Below are positions 46,661 to 62,371 of a DNA stretch of 64,000 nucleotides, piece by piece (position 1 is the first letter of the stretch; the number at the start of each line of letters is the position of its first letter). Below the pieces are notes generated by a model. It did not search any database, was not told where the DNA came from, and saw only the letters and a program-made list of their open reading frames with translations. The stretch comes from Podocnemis expansa (Eukaryota > Chordata > Testudines > Podocnemididae). The stretch spans positions 173,120-237,119 of the forward strand of contig ML682130.1 of NCBI GenBank assembly GCA_007922195.1. Reading direction: 5' to 3'. The position numbers and the translations under genes were made by a program.

Positions 46661-49600
46661 TATTATTTCAAATGATGAAGACAGAGTCCTTTCCCCATCC
46701 AAGTACTAGCCCATGCCCCAGAGGCTCTAGCTAATTTCATAAGTAGGCAGAAAATGCAGAAAGGTGCTCAGAAGCCACATGAGATGTGGGGAATCAGTCA
46801 CCAAAGAAAAGACCAAGAACAGGAAATCCAAAGAGCTCAGGTTTGTAGCCACATTCTCTAATTACTCTAGAATTTAGAATAACCAATACAGATTTCACAA
46901 GTCAATTCAAAGGATGTGCGTTCTAGCCGAATTTGACCACAGATAAATCAAATCTGAAACCAGTCTACTGAAGACTCCACCTAGAAACAAGCATAGAAGA
47001 TGCACACGGATTTAAAAGATTTTCTGACAATTCTTTCCTTGCTAACAGTGTATAGCATATCATTGATAGGAATATGAATTGATAAATGTATAATGAAATA
47101 GAGTTAACATTAATGCATCCAACAAATCCTACAGTTAATAAGTTACAAGTTCTGAATTGTATTAAACTATCAGATAGCTCACAATTGACAATTTGCTTAT
47201 ACTCACGTGTGAAGATGTTCATCTGGAGTAGAGAGCATATCAACTCTGACATGACATAGCTAAGATAAAACAATAAAGACTAGCTAAGACAAAACTTAAG
47301 TTTGTTTGTGGGTCTGTGAAGATTTTCTTTTGAGATAGCTGACCTCAGGTTCAGGAAAAGGGAAGCTTGAAATTCTCTCCCAATTCCAGGGCCTTAAATA
47401 CTCTTTTCTTACACATCACAGGTTCTATAGTTTTATACCTCTCCAAACATAAACTAAATTATCTCATTCTTCCGTACCCAAATATGGGTCTTGACCTGAA
47501 AATTGTCAGGGGGCTCTTAGGTTACTGCTTCAGGGGTTCATGCACAAAATTGGCATATTTTCCCTACCAGAATATTCCCTTTCACCTTTCTTCTATTTCT
47601 ATTTGTGTAAGATGGGGGTTTTATGGTGTTCTACTGAAATGTCAAGGCTCCCACCCTGAGCTGTTGTTATTCACCTGTTGGCCTAATATTGTGATCTAAA
47701 ATAGTTTTCTGGTGCTTTCCATCTGAGTCTGTGGAACACAAAGCCACCTTTCATCTATATAGTTTGTTTCACAATTACCACTCCTATTGGAAAGCAATTG
47801 CATACTGACTTGCCATTTTTACAAGGCCTGCAGGATTTTTGCATTACCAGCTTCTAATACAAAAGTGATGCTAACCAATTTACTTACGCTAAGTAAAATA
47901 CTACAGAACCAGGATTTCTTAAATTTGTAAACAAAGATATATCTATAAATTAGAGACTAATATATTCATGCAAATTCAATATAGGTATCATCAAGGGCTA
48001 CAAGTTGGAGAGAGAATGTGGGGTGCATGAGGCAGAGACAGTCTCTGTTGTCCCCAGAGCACATTGCAGTAGTGGGGAGGAGACCAGCAGGGCTGTCAGG
48101 GTCCTTGTATCCTTCCGGCCATGATGATGGAGGTCGGACTGGCAGCAACTCTGTCAAAGGTGTTGACATCTCTGGTTCCTCTTTCCCCTGAATCCAATCT
48201 CATCATCTCAGCAAAGAAGAGACGTGGACCCCTTCATTCTTCTTCAGATGTCGTTCATGGACCTCAGATTTCAGGGGTAGCCTCACACAACACTTACAGG
48301 CCAGTTCTAGTCTTTCTGGCTCAGCAGGGAGCTCACAGTTTCAGACTTAGCTGTCTGCTTCTGAAATGCAAACCCAGCAGCAACCCAGCTCTGTGCTCCA
48401 CACCTCACTCTCTCCTCCTCTCTCAGATGCTGGGTTTGCCTGAGCTACTGGTGTCAGTGTAAACTGGTCACTCAGGTGTACGGAAAATCCACACATCTAA
48501 GTAACGCAGTGATACTAGTCTATCTCCTGGTGTAGTCAGCACTGTCAGGGCTTCCCCCATTGACATAGTGGCAACCTCTTGAGAAGCCAGAGGACTTATG
48601 CCAATGGGAGAAGGGGCCTCCTCTCATCGTTTGCATTGCATCTTCTTTGAACCACCACCAGAGACACTGCTGTAGCATTTAAAGTGTAGGGGAGCCCTAA
48701 CTCACAACCCTGCAGGACTCAGGCAGCAACTTCACTCCACATTTCAGTGGCTGTCTCAGCGTGTGAATCTAGCACTCACCCTCCGGTTTTGTGCTAGAGA
48801 TACTGGTCGTTGCCACTGTTCAAAGAAAACAAAAATCATTTCACAAAGGGTAGAAAATGGCTAAAAGGGACAATTCTGGCAAATCATTAGCCTCATGAAG
48901 TCCTCAATAAATCTGAGCAACATCTTGTTAAACTAAACTAATCTTAATGCCAGTGACTAAACAATCTCGAGGACAAGATAAACACCCTCAGTCCAGGGTG
49001 GACTACAAAACACTTTCACATTCATGAAAAAAAAAATAAAAAAAAGAAAATGGGGAGACTCAAAATCAGGAAAATAAATCTTCCCGTTTTCTTTCAACAT
49101 GGCAAAACCTGTTTCACTCCTCACCTCATTATTTGGTTGTTTGATAACTAAAACTTTTAGGATTATCATACTAAAAAACAAAACAAAACAAAAAATATTC
49201 CCAATTACACATGACCTGGGCTAGCACAGACAAGGCTGGAAGTGATTTTACCAGTAGGAGGATGTCTGTGTGTAAGACCAGATGGGTTAAACTGTTCCTT
49301 GACGCTCATTTGGATTCCCTTCTACTGAGACCCTCCTTTTTCCCTGGGTCTGACCTTTTCTTTTCCAGTCTTCAGGAGTCTGATTTAGAGTCATAGTGAT
49401 CAACACTGATTCCTAAGCATGGATAACCAAGGACACTCTAATACATGACAGGAATGGTGGCATGGTATGGGGACTGGGTAAACACTCCCATTTCTTCTGC
49501 AGAACGTGCTGTATCCAGGGAGGAGTGGGAGTTACTGAGGAAGATGGGAATCCCTCGGACTCACCCACTACTCTGAAATAACTGTAGGAAGGGCTTTAAC

Positions 49601-50041
49601 CTCCACTTTCAAGGCTGTACTACAATCTGCATATATCTCCTGTTCAACCTGGCAATGTATTTTTGTAGCTTAAAACAAAAAAATGTGACATGAGAGATTT
49701 CAGGAATGCATAATGCTCACTCTAACAACAGGCTGATGCTGTAACCTCACCTCAGTAATGGGTAGTTGGATCCTTGGGAGCGAAAAGCTCTTGGTGTGTA
49801 CAGGAATTAGAAAATGGACTTTATTTTTTTTACTATGTCCAGCCGTAGTTCGGAAAATCGTAGAACCTCCCAGCTGTGAGGATGAGTCTCTTGTGTCTAA
49901 CGTGCTCTCAGCTGCACTTGGAGCGTTTTTCATAATGAGAACACCTTGAAGGATATGTCCCTCTGTGGATTTGCTGCTCCCCGATACTATGGGAACAAGA
50001 AATGAAGTGACCCCACATTCAAGGTCTCTCTCCTGTGTAGC
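46655..50041 (-). other. Unit 5 conserved 3' flank
   Basis: Starts with the polyA-type signal near 46660, is interrupted by a 1.16-kb LTR-like insertion, then has block B (about 48199-48362), block A (about 48470-48660), block C (about 49200-49365) and block D (about 49555-49660). Block B is frameshifted near its start and then reads CELPAEPERLELACKCCVRL to a stop. Confidence 0.5.
46844..48002. mobile_element. LTR-like insertion, unit 5 copy
   Basis: The ends TGTAGCC and GGCTACA form a TG...CA inverted pair. The flanking GGTT/AGTT could be a 4-bp target duplication. In units 1, 2 and 4 the flanks 'agctcagg' and 'ctggag/ctggaag' are continuous. Unit 6 has the same insertion at 59454-60196, shorter by about 400 bp. 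Confidence 0.5.
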
Positions 50042-53441
<3,400 letters not shown>

Positions 53442-53899
53442 TTTCCTGCCCTGACCCTGGGCAAGATGGGATGATCCGGAGTGAAACCTGGATGGGATTC
53501 TTCAGCCTGTCTGGGTGAGCAGAGAGAACGGGGTGTCCTCAAAAGTGGTTCTGTCCATTTCACACCCCAATTCCCCTTGATCTCTGCACTCTCTCATGTG
53601 AGGAGTTAACTCATTTCATCTACAACTCCGCAGGGCAGACCTCTCCCAGCCATGCTAACTGCAGCAGTACACTTTGAAACCCTTCCAGTAACAGCATCAC
53701 CATTCCCAGGACAGTTGATCAGTCCAAGTACACAGAACAGATCTGGTTATGGCTTGGGGCTGGAAATGTCCCTCCTCACTTACTGCTCTGGCTGTCCCCT
53801 TCTCTCTCCCAACTCCTACTTCCTCCTGTCCCCAGGAGAACTGGTTCCTGCCCTTTAAATGTGGGTGTTCACTCGCACTGCAGAAATCATGCAGTAAAC

Positions 53900-54030
53900 C
53901 CGCTAACAAAGGTTTGAACCCCACTGTGTCACTGAGGGCAGCAACACTGGGCCTTGTGGACACGGGGTCCCTCCGTCTCCAGTGAAAACTCACCAGCATG
54001 TCCCTGAAAGGGCCTTTGTGCACAGTCAAC
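53900..54030 (-). other. Conserved open block in intron 1, unit 5
   Basis: Reads VHKGPFRDMLVSFHWRRRDP, then VSTRPSVAALSD and GFKPLLAG. It is homologous to the block at 8955-9085. Function unknown. Confidence 0.35.
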
Positions 54031-54212
54031 TTTTTCACCCAGCCAGAGCCCTTCTTCCTGGTCCTCTCCATCACCTTGAGGGGCCAGCTCAGGTGTGGAT
54101 ATGGGCTGAAGTTGGGGCTCACCCAAAGATGTGGGGCTTAGTCCCAGTCACTGCAGACTGTCCCCACCTCACTTGGAAAATGAGAGGATCCTGCGATGGT
54201 TTCTCCCCAACA

Positions 54213-54596
54213 CTAACCCTGTTGTAGGAGCAACAGCTGCTCTACCTGGGCTGCCAGAATAAACAGGACAGGATGCCGCAGCCTCTGACCTGGTAGCTCA
54301 GCTCTTGGGCTCTCCCGCTGGGAGCCGTTCCCTGGTGCAGGCTGGGCCACCCAGGCCAGTCCTTTGGTCCTGGAAGTCTGAGGTGGGTTTTTCATATAGA
54401 GGTCTGAATGAGGGGCAAACAAACTGCCCCACTGCTCCAGGGGAGTTTCGCTTGGATGTGTTTTAAGGTATAAGGGCACAAGTCTGGGAATAGGACGTAG
54501 AATAGCTTCATAACTGAGCCCATGATATTGCCACCAACTCACTACTGTAACCATAGTGATCAGGGCATCACGAGCCTTCTCCATCTCTGGTGACAC
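54213..54596 (-). CDS. Conserved open reading block in intron 1, unit 5, unknown function
   Basis: The frame starts MSPEMEKARDALITMVTVVS and continues YHGLSYEAILRPIPRLV, HPSETPLEQWGSLFAPHS. It is open for 127 codons and homologous to 19643-20107 and 32800-33102. It is the longest clean copy. No domain is recognised. Confidence 0.38.
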   Translation of the reverse strand: MSPEMEKARDALITMVTVVSWWQYHGLSYEAILRPIPRLVPLYLKTHPSETPLEQWGSLFAPHSDLYMKNPPQTSRTKGLAWVAQPAPGNGSQRESPRAELPGQRLRHPVLFILAAQVEQLLLLQQG

Positions 54597-55445
54597 ACTG
54601 CACTAGACTCGAACGCATGATTATACCAGAAGCTTATTCACAGTGTGCAGGGTGTCCTGCAGGGAGACAGGCACAGACACCAGCCTCCTCTGCTTATAAC
54701 CAGAGCTCGCTGGACTCAGTGGCTGTGACTGAGGCTCCCCACATCCCAACACACCCCCTCAGCTCTGTGAGACAGTCCAGCAGCGGTTAGTCTCATTTCT
54801 GCATCCACACTCACCTCCTGCCCTCACTGGCACAGACTCTGGCCTGCCACTGGAGTGGCTGAGATCTGAATCTTGCTCCGAAACAGGACCATAAGTCTGC
54901 TCAAACACAAACATTTACGAGCTCCCAAAATTATGTGGTTTTTTTTTTTAAATAATTAGTTGAGAGCAAAGTGTAGGGAGAAGGGGTAAAGTTGGGTGTG
55001 GATATTTGCCAAATAGTTTGGGGGCCTGAGAGGGAGTTCCCCTGCCCAACCCCAGTCTTATTTCACACCAAAGGGGAATAATCGCCCCCCAGCTGCTGGG
55101 TTGGAGCCCCCCACCCTCTCTTCCCACCTTAGGGGGTGCAGGAGCCACTGAATTCCCTCATCATCTCTGTATTCCCAGCCTCTATCCTGCTTCCCCACCC
55201 AGCTTCCTGCAGCCCCACATTCTCTCTCCCACATCTTGCCCCAGATGCCCCCTTCTTCTTCGCAATCCCCCCACTATGAGCTTCTCTCCCTGCCAACCTT
55301 GTCCCCCCCCACTCCATAATTCACCCCCACTTGGATTCATTCTCCATTGCCCCATCCTCCCTTCAGCTCCCCCATCCCGTCCTGTCCACTGCCCCCCATC
55401 ACCCCTCCTGCCCCATAGCACAGCCCCCATCCCTGCCCCCTTTAC

Positions 55446-55720
55446 CTTCCTCCCCCCAGACAGGAGGGGTCTTTCCCCAGGGGGTGTCTCCTCCCTGCCC
55501 TCCAAGCGGGGCCCCCCAGGAGCAGGAGCCCTGGCCAGGCTGGGGTCTCTGCCCCGCTCCCGAGCCCGCCCCAGCCCCACCGGCTCCGGGGCCCCAGCAG
55601 CGCCCAGGGCTCAGGGCAGAGGCTGGAGGCGGCGCAGCCACGTGGGGCCAGAGCGAGTCGCTTCCGGGTGCTGGGAGGGAGGGAGCGAGCCGCCCTGGGT
55701 CCTAGCGCCCGCTCGGTTCC
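55446..55720 (-). promoter_or_regulatory. GC-rich promoter and exon 1, unit 5
   Basis: The donor GGAAG|GTAAAGG is at 55446/55445. CpG density is high from 55490 to 55720, with GCGAGTCGCTTCC near 55650 and CTGGGTCCTAGCG near 55697. This block matches the unit 4 promoter almost base for base. Confidence 0.65.
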
Positions 55721-55819
55721 CACCGCAGCCTCCCTGCCCTCCCTTCACTGAGTTAAACAAAGCCATTGGCGACCCCTAACTCAGCATTTAGGTGAAACTG
55801 TCAACAGCAGCCCCGGGTG

Positions 55820-55995
55820 CAGGGGTTAAAAGATAATTTCATGGGCCCTGGATCCCTCCCCATCTCTGGCCCCCTTCCCATATTTGCCAGGTCCCCTTCA
55901 TGCATGTGCAGACCCCACCCCTGGAGGCATTTTTGAGCCCCACCAGCTCTTTGCTCAGAAATGAAGCACAACTTCAAAGCCACAACATCACCCCA
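55820..55995. mobile_element. hAT-like element fragment
   Basis: Begins CAGGGGTTAAAAGATAAT, then 'catgggccctggatccc', like the elements at 32307 and 41105. It is cut off by the next hAT element. Confidence 0.55.
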
Positions 55996-55999
55996 CTAG

Positions 56000-56453
56000 C
56001 AGGGGTCTGCAAACTTTGCCAATGCTCCGTGCCAGCCCTGCAACCACACCCTCAGTAGGTGCCAGGGTGGGGTAAGGTCTCCAGTTCGGGGGCGAGGCCA
56101 GCTCCCATCCTCGCAGGTTGGCGGCCTCCAAGTCCTGGCTGGGGCCAGCTATCCCCCTGCAGCCTGCGGGTCTGGCCAGAGGCACCTCTTGCCCCTGCCG
56201 GCTGGTGGTTTCAGCTCCACAAAAGCAGGGGTGGCAGATTTGCCCCACTCCCCTCTAGCCCTTTGCAGCAGGGCGCTGGGAGCCGCAAGCCGCAGCGTCT
56301 GCCAGCCTGGAGCCACAGCACACGGTTCATGCTGCCCAGCTGCAGAGTGCTGGGCGAGCAGGGCCGGCAAAGAAGCTTGAGTGGCGCTGCATGGCACTCA
56401 GGCTTGGCTCCTGTGCCATTTTTGGCATGGGTGCCAGGGGTTGCTGATCCCTG
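56000..56453. mobile_element. hAT-like element, copy 2
   Basis: The ends CAGGGGTCTGCAAAC and GGGTTGCTGATCCCTG are inverted and related to the element at 10313-10913, which it matches in reverse orientation over 'ggcatgggtgccagggg'. No target duplication is obvious. Confidence 0.6.
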
Positions 56454-57093
56454 GGTTAGTGTATAATTTTGTGAACCCTGGAACATGCACCCCAGCCACT
56501 GCCCCTCAAATGCCTGCAGCTGGAGCCAAAACCCACTTCCTTTCCCTCAATATGCCAGGGGAGGCAGTTCTGTGCTAGGTATGCACACCCAGGCAGTACA
56601 CAGAGGGGTAATCAAAAGCCAGAAGATGGACTAAAAAATCATGATATAATCTTTCATTAAAATCTCACAAGTTTGAGCCCTTTCTCCTGAGCTTTGGGGT
56701 CTGAGTTTTGAACTCTGCAAACTGGCAGTGGCGCTCTCAGTGTGTCAGTATGTTTCCTAATAAGATATTTAGGGGGCCGGTAACTCAATTTTCCTTTCAC
56801 AATAGCTTCACGCTGGTGTAGACAGTTCAGGGAGTTCAGAGGAGTCACTCCTCGTTTACAGCAGGGGGAGGGAGAGAATGGCCCTGTGAACCCAGTCAGA
56901 CAGTTCCTGTTTCATGCTCAGGTCAAGGAAGGAAACACAAAATTTCAGGGAGCTTTGACTGTAAGGAATCTTTTCTGAAGCCTTCAACAGGGCAGGGGTA
57001 AGACTGGTTGGATGACTTCATAGCATGTTGCCATCCTAGACCATATTTGCATTGTTTTCACCATCAACCTACATTCTGGAGTAGGCAGCCATT

Positions 57094-59207
57094 TGACCCT
57101 TCCAGCAAGTTCAAAAATTTGGGGATCTTGGGGGGCAATTACTACACAAGCAGGGTACTCTTTAATCTTTATTAAAAATAAGTGTGGGTGTCAGGTGGGT
57201 GATGGGGAGTGTATGTGTGTTGATTGTCACGGTGTTGCTAATGAGGTGTTGTGAGATGCTTAACATTGTAGAGTGGGACAGGTTAGGGGACAATGAGAAT
57301 TCTCAATTAACCTAACTTACAGTTATGAACCTATTCACAGCCACCTAGAAAATGTTCCAATAACACATAGGCAGAAGGGGGGGGGGGTTGCAATGCAAAC
57401 TAGTGTGCCGCAGCGGCAGAGGAGGGTGAAAACAGGCGGGGGAGCAGGGATTTCAAGGTTGGTATGGAGGGGTTCAAAGAAGAGGAGGGTAAGCAGGCTG
57501 GGGACGCACACGGGAGCTCAGGGCAGCTGGAGAAGCAGGAGGGCTGGACAGCCGGGAACAGAAGAGCGGGAACGGGGAACTGGCGGCAGTGGCGGGGAGA
57601 GACTCGAGGAAGAAGAGAGGCGAGTGGGAGGGAGTAGGGATCACGGGACGGAGACACACATGGAAGTTAGGGCAGGGGGACAGAGGCACCAGAGGGGTTG
57701 GGACATACGTGGAGGTTCGGGGCAACAGGGGAAGCAGGAGGGGCTGAGTAGAAGTTCAGGGGTTCGAGAGGGAGGCAGAGGGGGGCTGAATGGCAGGGAA
57801 GGGAGTGGCGGCGGAAAAAAGGGAAAGAAGGAAAGGAAAAGGGAAAAGGGGAGCCGGCAGGAGCTGGCCGCAGGAAATGGGTGGCAGCCGCAGGGAGCCG
57901 GGGCAGCTGCAGGAAGCGGGGAGCAGTTGTGGGGAGCCGGCAGGAGCCAGGGCAGCTGGCGGGACAGCTGCGGGAAGCGGGCGGTGGCTGCGGGAAGCCG
58001 GCAGGAGCCGGGGCAGCCACAGGAAGCCAGCGGCAGCCACGGCAAGCGGGAAAGGCAAAAAAAGAGGGGGGGCTTTGCGGGGAACGGCAAGAGTGAAGGG
58101 AAGGCAAGAGGAGGTGAGGGAAGTACAGGGGAAAGCGGCGACAGACAAGGAAACAAACTCGGGTAGGAACAGTTTATTTAGGGGAATTGCAAAAGGGGGA
58201 AGTTAAGGCAACTCAATACAACTAAGGGTCACAGCCACAGGGAAAAATCTCACAACCAACAAACTAACAATGCAATTTCAAAGGTAACAAATCAACGAAC
58301 ACAATCTTTCAATCCAACAAAAAACCAACTAACTGATACAACTTCAAAGGGACAACAAATCAAAGGGGACAGTCTTTCAAACTAGCAAACAAACTTAACA
58401 CAACCATAAGGCACCAAACCAAATGATACAATGTTGCACATTACATTAACACTTCTAAGGTTCACAAATTATACTTAAACAATGTTGCAACTTATAATGG
58501 CACTTCTAAAGCAATAAGAGAAGAGAGATACAGCAATGGAGAGAAAGATACAACTCAATATAACGCAGTGGTAAACGTTTGAGGACCCAGGAGCTTTAGA
58601 GCAGTGGAAAGAAAAGATACAGTGAGATAAAACAAGTAAGAGAGGCAGCAATAAAACTCAAACGAACCAGCTCTTAAAAGCTAGGGCTTGTTAGGGGAGA
58701 AGGAGAGAGAGAGAGTGCGAGCAGTGGCAAGGGAGAAAACTTTAACTGAGAGCAGCTGCAGGGGCAAACTCTTACCAACACCACTAGCAGCAGTAGAAGC
58801 ATCCCAGGAGAGAGACTCATTACTCGGCTGGCAGTTCAAAACATGGGGCACGCTCGGGGAAGAACTCATGAGCAGAGGAGGTCAGCGTCTGGGTGGTCAG
58901 GCCAGGCAGGGTGTCAGGGACCGTCCTGCCTGAGCCCCCCAAAATCTGAGTATTTAAGCTGTTGTTCCTGCCAATTTCCTGATTACAGGGAATGCGGGGA
59001 ACAAAGGTAATGTGAGTCATGCCTTCAGTGTTACAAAGGCCCTTGCAGTCAGGCAGTGCCCACCTACACCAAGCCCAAGAGAAACAATGGGGTGACAACG
59101 GCCATCTAGTTAAGTTGAGGGGGCCATCTGCTCCCCTTACATTTTTACATACTTAAATGATGGCCCGGATGGGGCAGCCATCAAATCAATTCAATGAGTC
59201 ACAAACA
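57094..59207 (-). mobile_element. 2.1-kb LTR-like insertion with 5-bp target duplication
   Basis: The ends are TGACCC and AAACA, flanked by CCATT at 57089-57093 and 59208-59212. Sister units are continuous here (unit 4 at about 38470). On the minus strand an AATAAAG lies near the 57170 end and a TTAAATA TATA-like motif near 58950, which fits a long solo LTR in minus orientation. No protein domain is recognised. Confidence 0.6.
57780..58050. repeat. G-rich minisatellite-like tract
   Basis: Imperfect repeats built on 'gcaggagccggggcagc' and 'gcgggaagc' with a strong purine bias. It opens a long frame by composition only. Confidence 0.6.
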
Positions 59208-59453
59208 CCATTTAATAAAAAAAAAAAAAAAAGACACAGAGTGAAAGAAAATCAATTTTTTAATTACTTCAAATGATGAAGATAGACAGATACACTCCTT
59301 TCCCCAGGCAAATACTAGCCCAAACACCACAGACTCTAGCTGCATTCATAAATAGGTAGAAAAATGAAGAAAGTTGCACAGAAGCTCCATGAGATATGCG
59401 GAACCAGGCACCAAAGGAAAGACCAAGAGCAGGAAATCCAAAGAGCTCAGGTT

Positions 59454-60196
59454 TGTAGCCACTTTTTCTAATTACTCTAGAATTTAGAATAACCAATATA
59501 CATTTGACAGGCCAATTCAAAGGAGGAGCATTCTAGCTGAGTTTGATAAGATGAATCAATTCTGAAACCAGTCTATTGAAGACTCCTCCCAGAAACAGGC
59601 AGAGAAGGTACGCACAGATTTAAAGGATTTTATGATAATTCTTTCATTGCTAACAGCATATAGCATATCACTGATGGACTATGAATTGACAAATGTATAA
59701 TGAAATAAGAGTAAATATTAATGAATCCAGTAAATCCTATACACTTAATAAGAAGTATTAACAAGTCCTGTATTATATTAAACTATAACATAGCTCACAA
59801 ATGACAATTTGCTTATACTCATGCGTGAAGTAAAAATGTTCAATTGGAATATACAGCTCAGCAACTCTAATATGACTTAGCTAAGGTAAGACAATAAAGA
59901 ATAGCTAAGAGAAAGAGTCTGTGGAAAACGGAGCCACCTTTCACTTATATAGTTTGGTTCAGTTACCACTCCTATTGCAAAGCAATTGCATGCTGACTTG
60001 TCATTTTTACAAGGCCTGCAGCATTCTTGCTCTATGAGCTTCAAATAGAAAAGTGATGCTCACCTACTTACTTATGCTAAATAAAATATTTTAGAACCCA
60101 GATTTCCTAAACTTGTAAGCAAGGATATACTTATATAAAATAGACAGATAATAATATATGCATGAAAACTCAATATAGGTGTAGTCAAGGCCTACA
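59454..60196. mobile_element. LTR-like insertion, unit 6 copy
   Basis: Same insertion point and ends (TGTAGCC ... CCTACA) as the unit 5 copy at 46844-48002, with an internal deletion of about 400 bp. Confidence 0.5.
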
Positions 60197-62371
60197 AGTT
60201 GGAGGGAGACTGTGCAGTGCAAGGGGCAGAAACAGTTTCTGTTCTCCCAACAGAGGCCATTGCAGTGGTGAGGAGGGTGTGACCAGCAGGGCTGTCAAGT
60301 CCTTGTGTCCCTCTGGCCACTGTGAAGGAGGTTGGACTGGCTGCAACACTAGTTTCTTGACATCTCTGGCTCCCCTTTCCCCTGCATCCAACCTCGACAT
60401 CTCAGCAATGAGGAGACAAGGCCCCCATCATTCTCCTTGGGATGTCATTCATAGATCTCAGATTTCAGGGGCAGCTGCATACAACACTCACAGGCCACTT
60501 CTAGTCTCTCTGGCTCAGCAGGGAGTTCACGCTTTTCAGACTGCTTCTGAAATGCAAACCCAGCAGTGACCCAGCTCCGCACTCCTCACCTCTCACCCTC
60601 TCCTGCTCACTCCGATGCTGGGTTTGCCTGAGCAACTGGTGTCAGTGCAAACAGGTCACTCAGGTGTACAGAAAACCCACACTCCTGAGTTAGAGAATGA
60701 TACCAGCCTATCTCCTGGTATAGACAATACTGTCAGAGCTTCCCCCTTTGACATTGTTACGCCCTCTTGGGGAGCTGGAGGACTTATGCCAATGACAGAA
60801 GAAAACCTCATGTATCCGTTTATCTTGCATCTTCTTTGAAGAACCACAGAGGCGCTGCTGCAGCGCTTTAAGCATAGGGGAGCCCTAACTCATAGCCCTG
60901 AAGGATTCAGGCTGCAACTTTGTTTCAGTGGCTGTCTCTGCATGTGACCCTAGTGCTTACCCTCTGGTTTTGTGCTAGACATCCTGGTCATTGCCTATGT
61001 TGAAAGAAAACAAAAATCATTTCACAAAGAGTACGAAAAGGCTAAAAGTGATAATTCTTGAAAATCGTTAGTCTGATGAAGTCCTCAATAAATCTGAGCA
61101 ATGTCCTTTCAAACTAAACTTGTATCAATCTCTGTGACCAAACAATCTTCAGGACATGATAAACCTCACTCAGGGTGGGCTAAAAAATACTTTTGCATTT
61201 GTAAAGTGAGACCCCAAGACATGGAGAGATTAAAAATCAGGAAAATAAATCTTCCCCTTTTCATTTAACATAGCAAAACCTGCTTCAGCTCTCACCTTAT
61301 TATTTGGCTGTTTCATAATAATAAAAAAAAAAAGAAAACAAAAACCAAAAAATAAAAATTCCCATTTATACATGACACAAACTAGCACAGAAAAAGGCTG
61401 GATGCAATTTACCAGTAGGTGGATACACATATACAATCAGATGGGTCCAACTGTTTTTTTGATGATCACTTGGATTCCATTCTACTGACATCCCCTTTCT
61501 CCTCAGTCTGTGACATTTTCTTTTCCAGTCCTTAGGACTCTTATTTAGGATCGCAGTCAACAGCACTGAATGCTAAGCATGGATAACCAAGGGCCTTCTG
61601 GTAAGTGACTGACAGGAATGGTGGCGAAGGAGGGGCACTGCTTAAACGCTCCATTTCTTGTGCAGAGGGTGCTGCATCCAGGGAGGAGTGGGACAGTGAC
61701 TGAGGAAGATAGGAATCCCACAGACTCACCCCACTGCTCTGAAATAACTGCGGGAAGGGCTGCACCCAGCACCCCAAGCTGTAATGTGATCTGTTTCTCT
61801 CTCCTGTTCACCCTGGCAATTTATCTGTATTATCTTAATACAAAATATGTGACAGGAGGAATTTCTGGAATGCAGATGGCTTGCTCTCCTAACCAGGTGG
61901 TGCTCAGCTGATGCTGTATCCTCATCTCAGTGATGGGCAGTTGGATCCTTGGGAATCAAATGCTCCTGGTGTGTGCAGGAATTAAGAAATGGATATTTTA
62001 CTATGTCCAGCCATAGTTGGTGAAACCGGAGAATTTCCCAGTTGTGAGGAGTCATCTCTTGCAGCATTTCTCATAATAAGCACATCTTGAAGGCCTTCTC
62101 TCTGTGGGGATTTGCTGATCCCTGATACTATGGGAACAAGAAATGAAGTGACCCCACATTCGTGGTCTCTCTCCTGTGTAGCTTACTGAGGTATAAGCTC
62201 GGAGTGAGTCTATTCCTGCAGCCAGTTTACGAAGGGTCACTCACACCTGTGTGGATTCTCTGACGTTTAATGAGGGTTGATCGCCACGAGAGATTTTTTC
62301 CACAGTCTTGGAACTTAGGGGTCTGTCTCCTGTGTGGACTGCCTGATGACTAGCAAGGGCTGATCTGTCTA

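Larger units (their letters stand above)
56510..62371 (-). other. Unit 6 conserved 3' flank with two large insertions
   Basis: Flank homology starts near 56510, is split by a 2.1-kb LTR-like insertion (57094-59207), resumes with the polyA-type signal (about 59265), is split again by the LTR-like copy 59454-60196, and then has block B (about 60435-60548, early stop), block A (about 60650-60850), block C (about 61365-61535) and block D (about 61725-61820). Confidence 0.5.

Noticed and set aside
57393..58166. A 257-codon open frame rich in Gly, Arg and Glu on the plus strand
   Set aside because: It lies in a purine-rich minisatellite inside an LTR-like insertion; opposite frames are also open for over 100 codons. 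Composition alone explains it.
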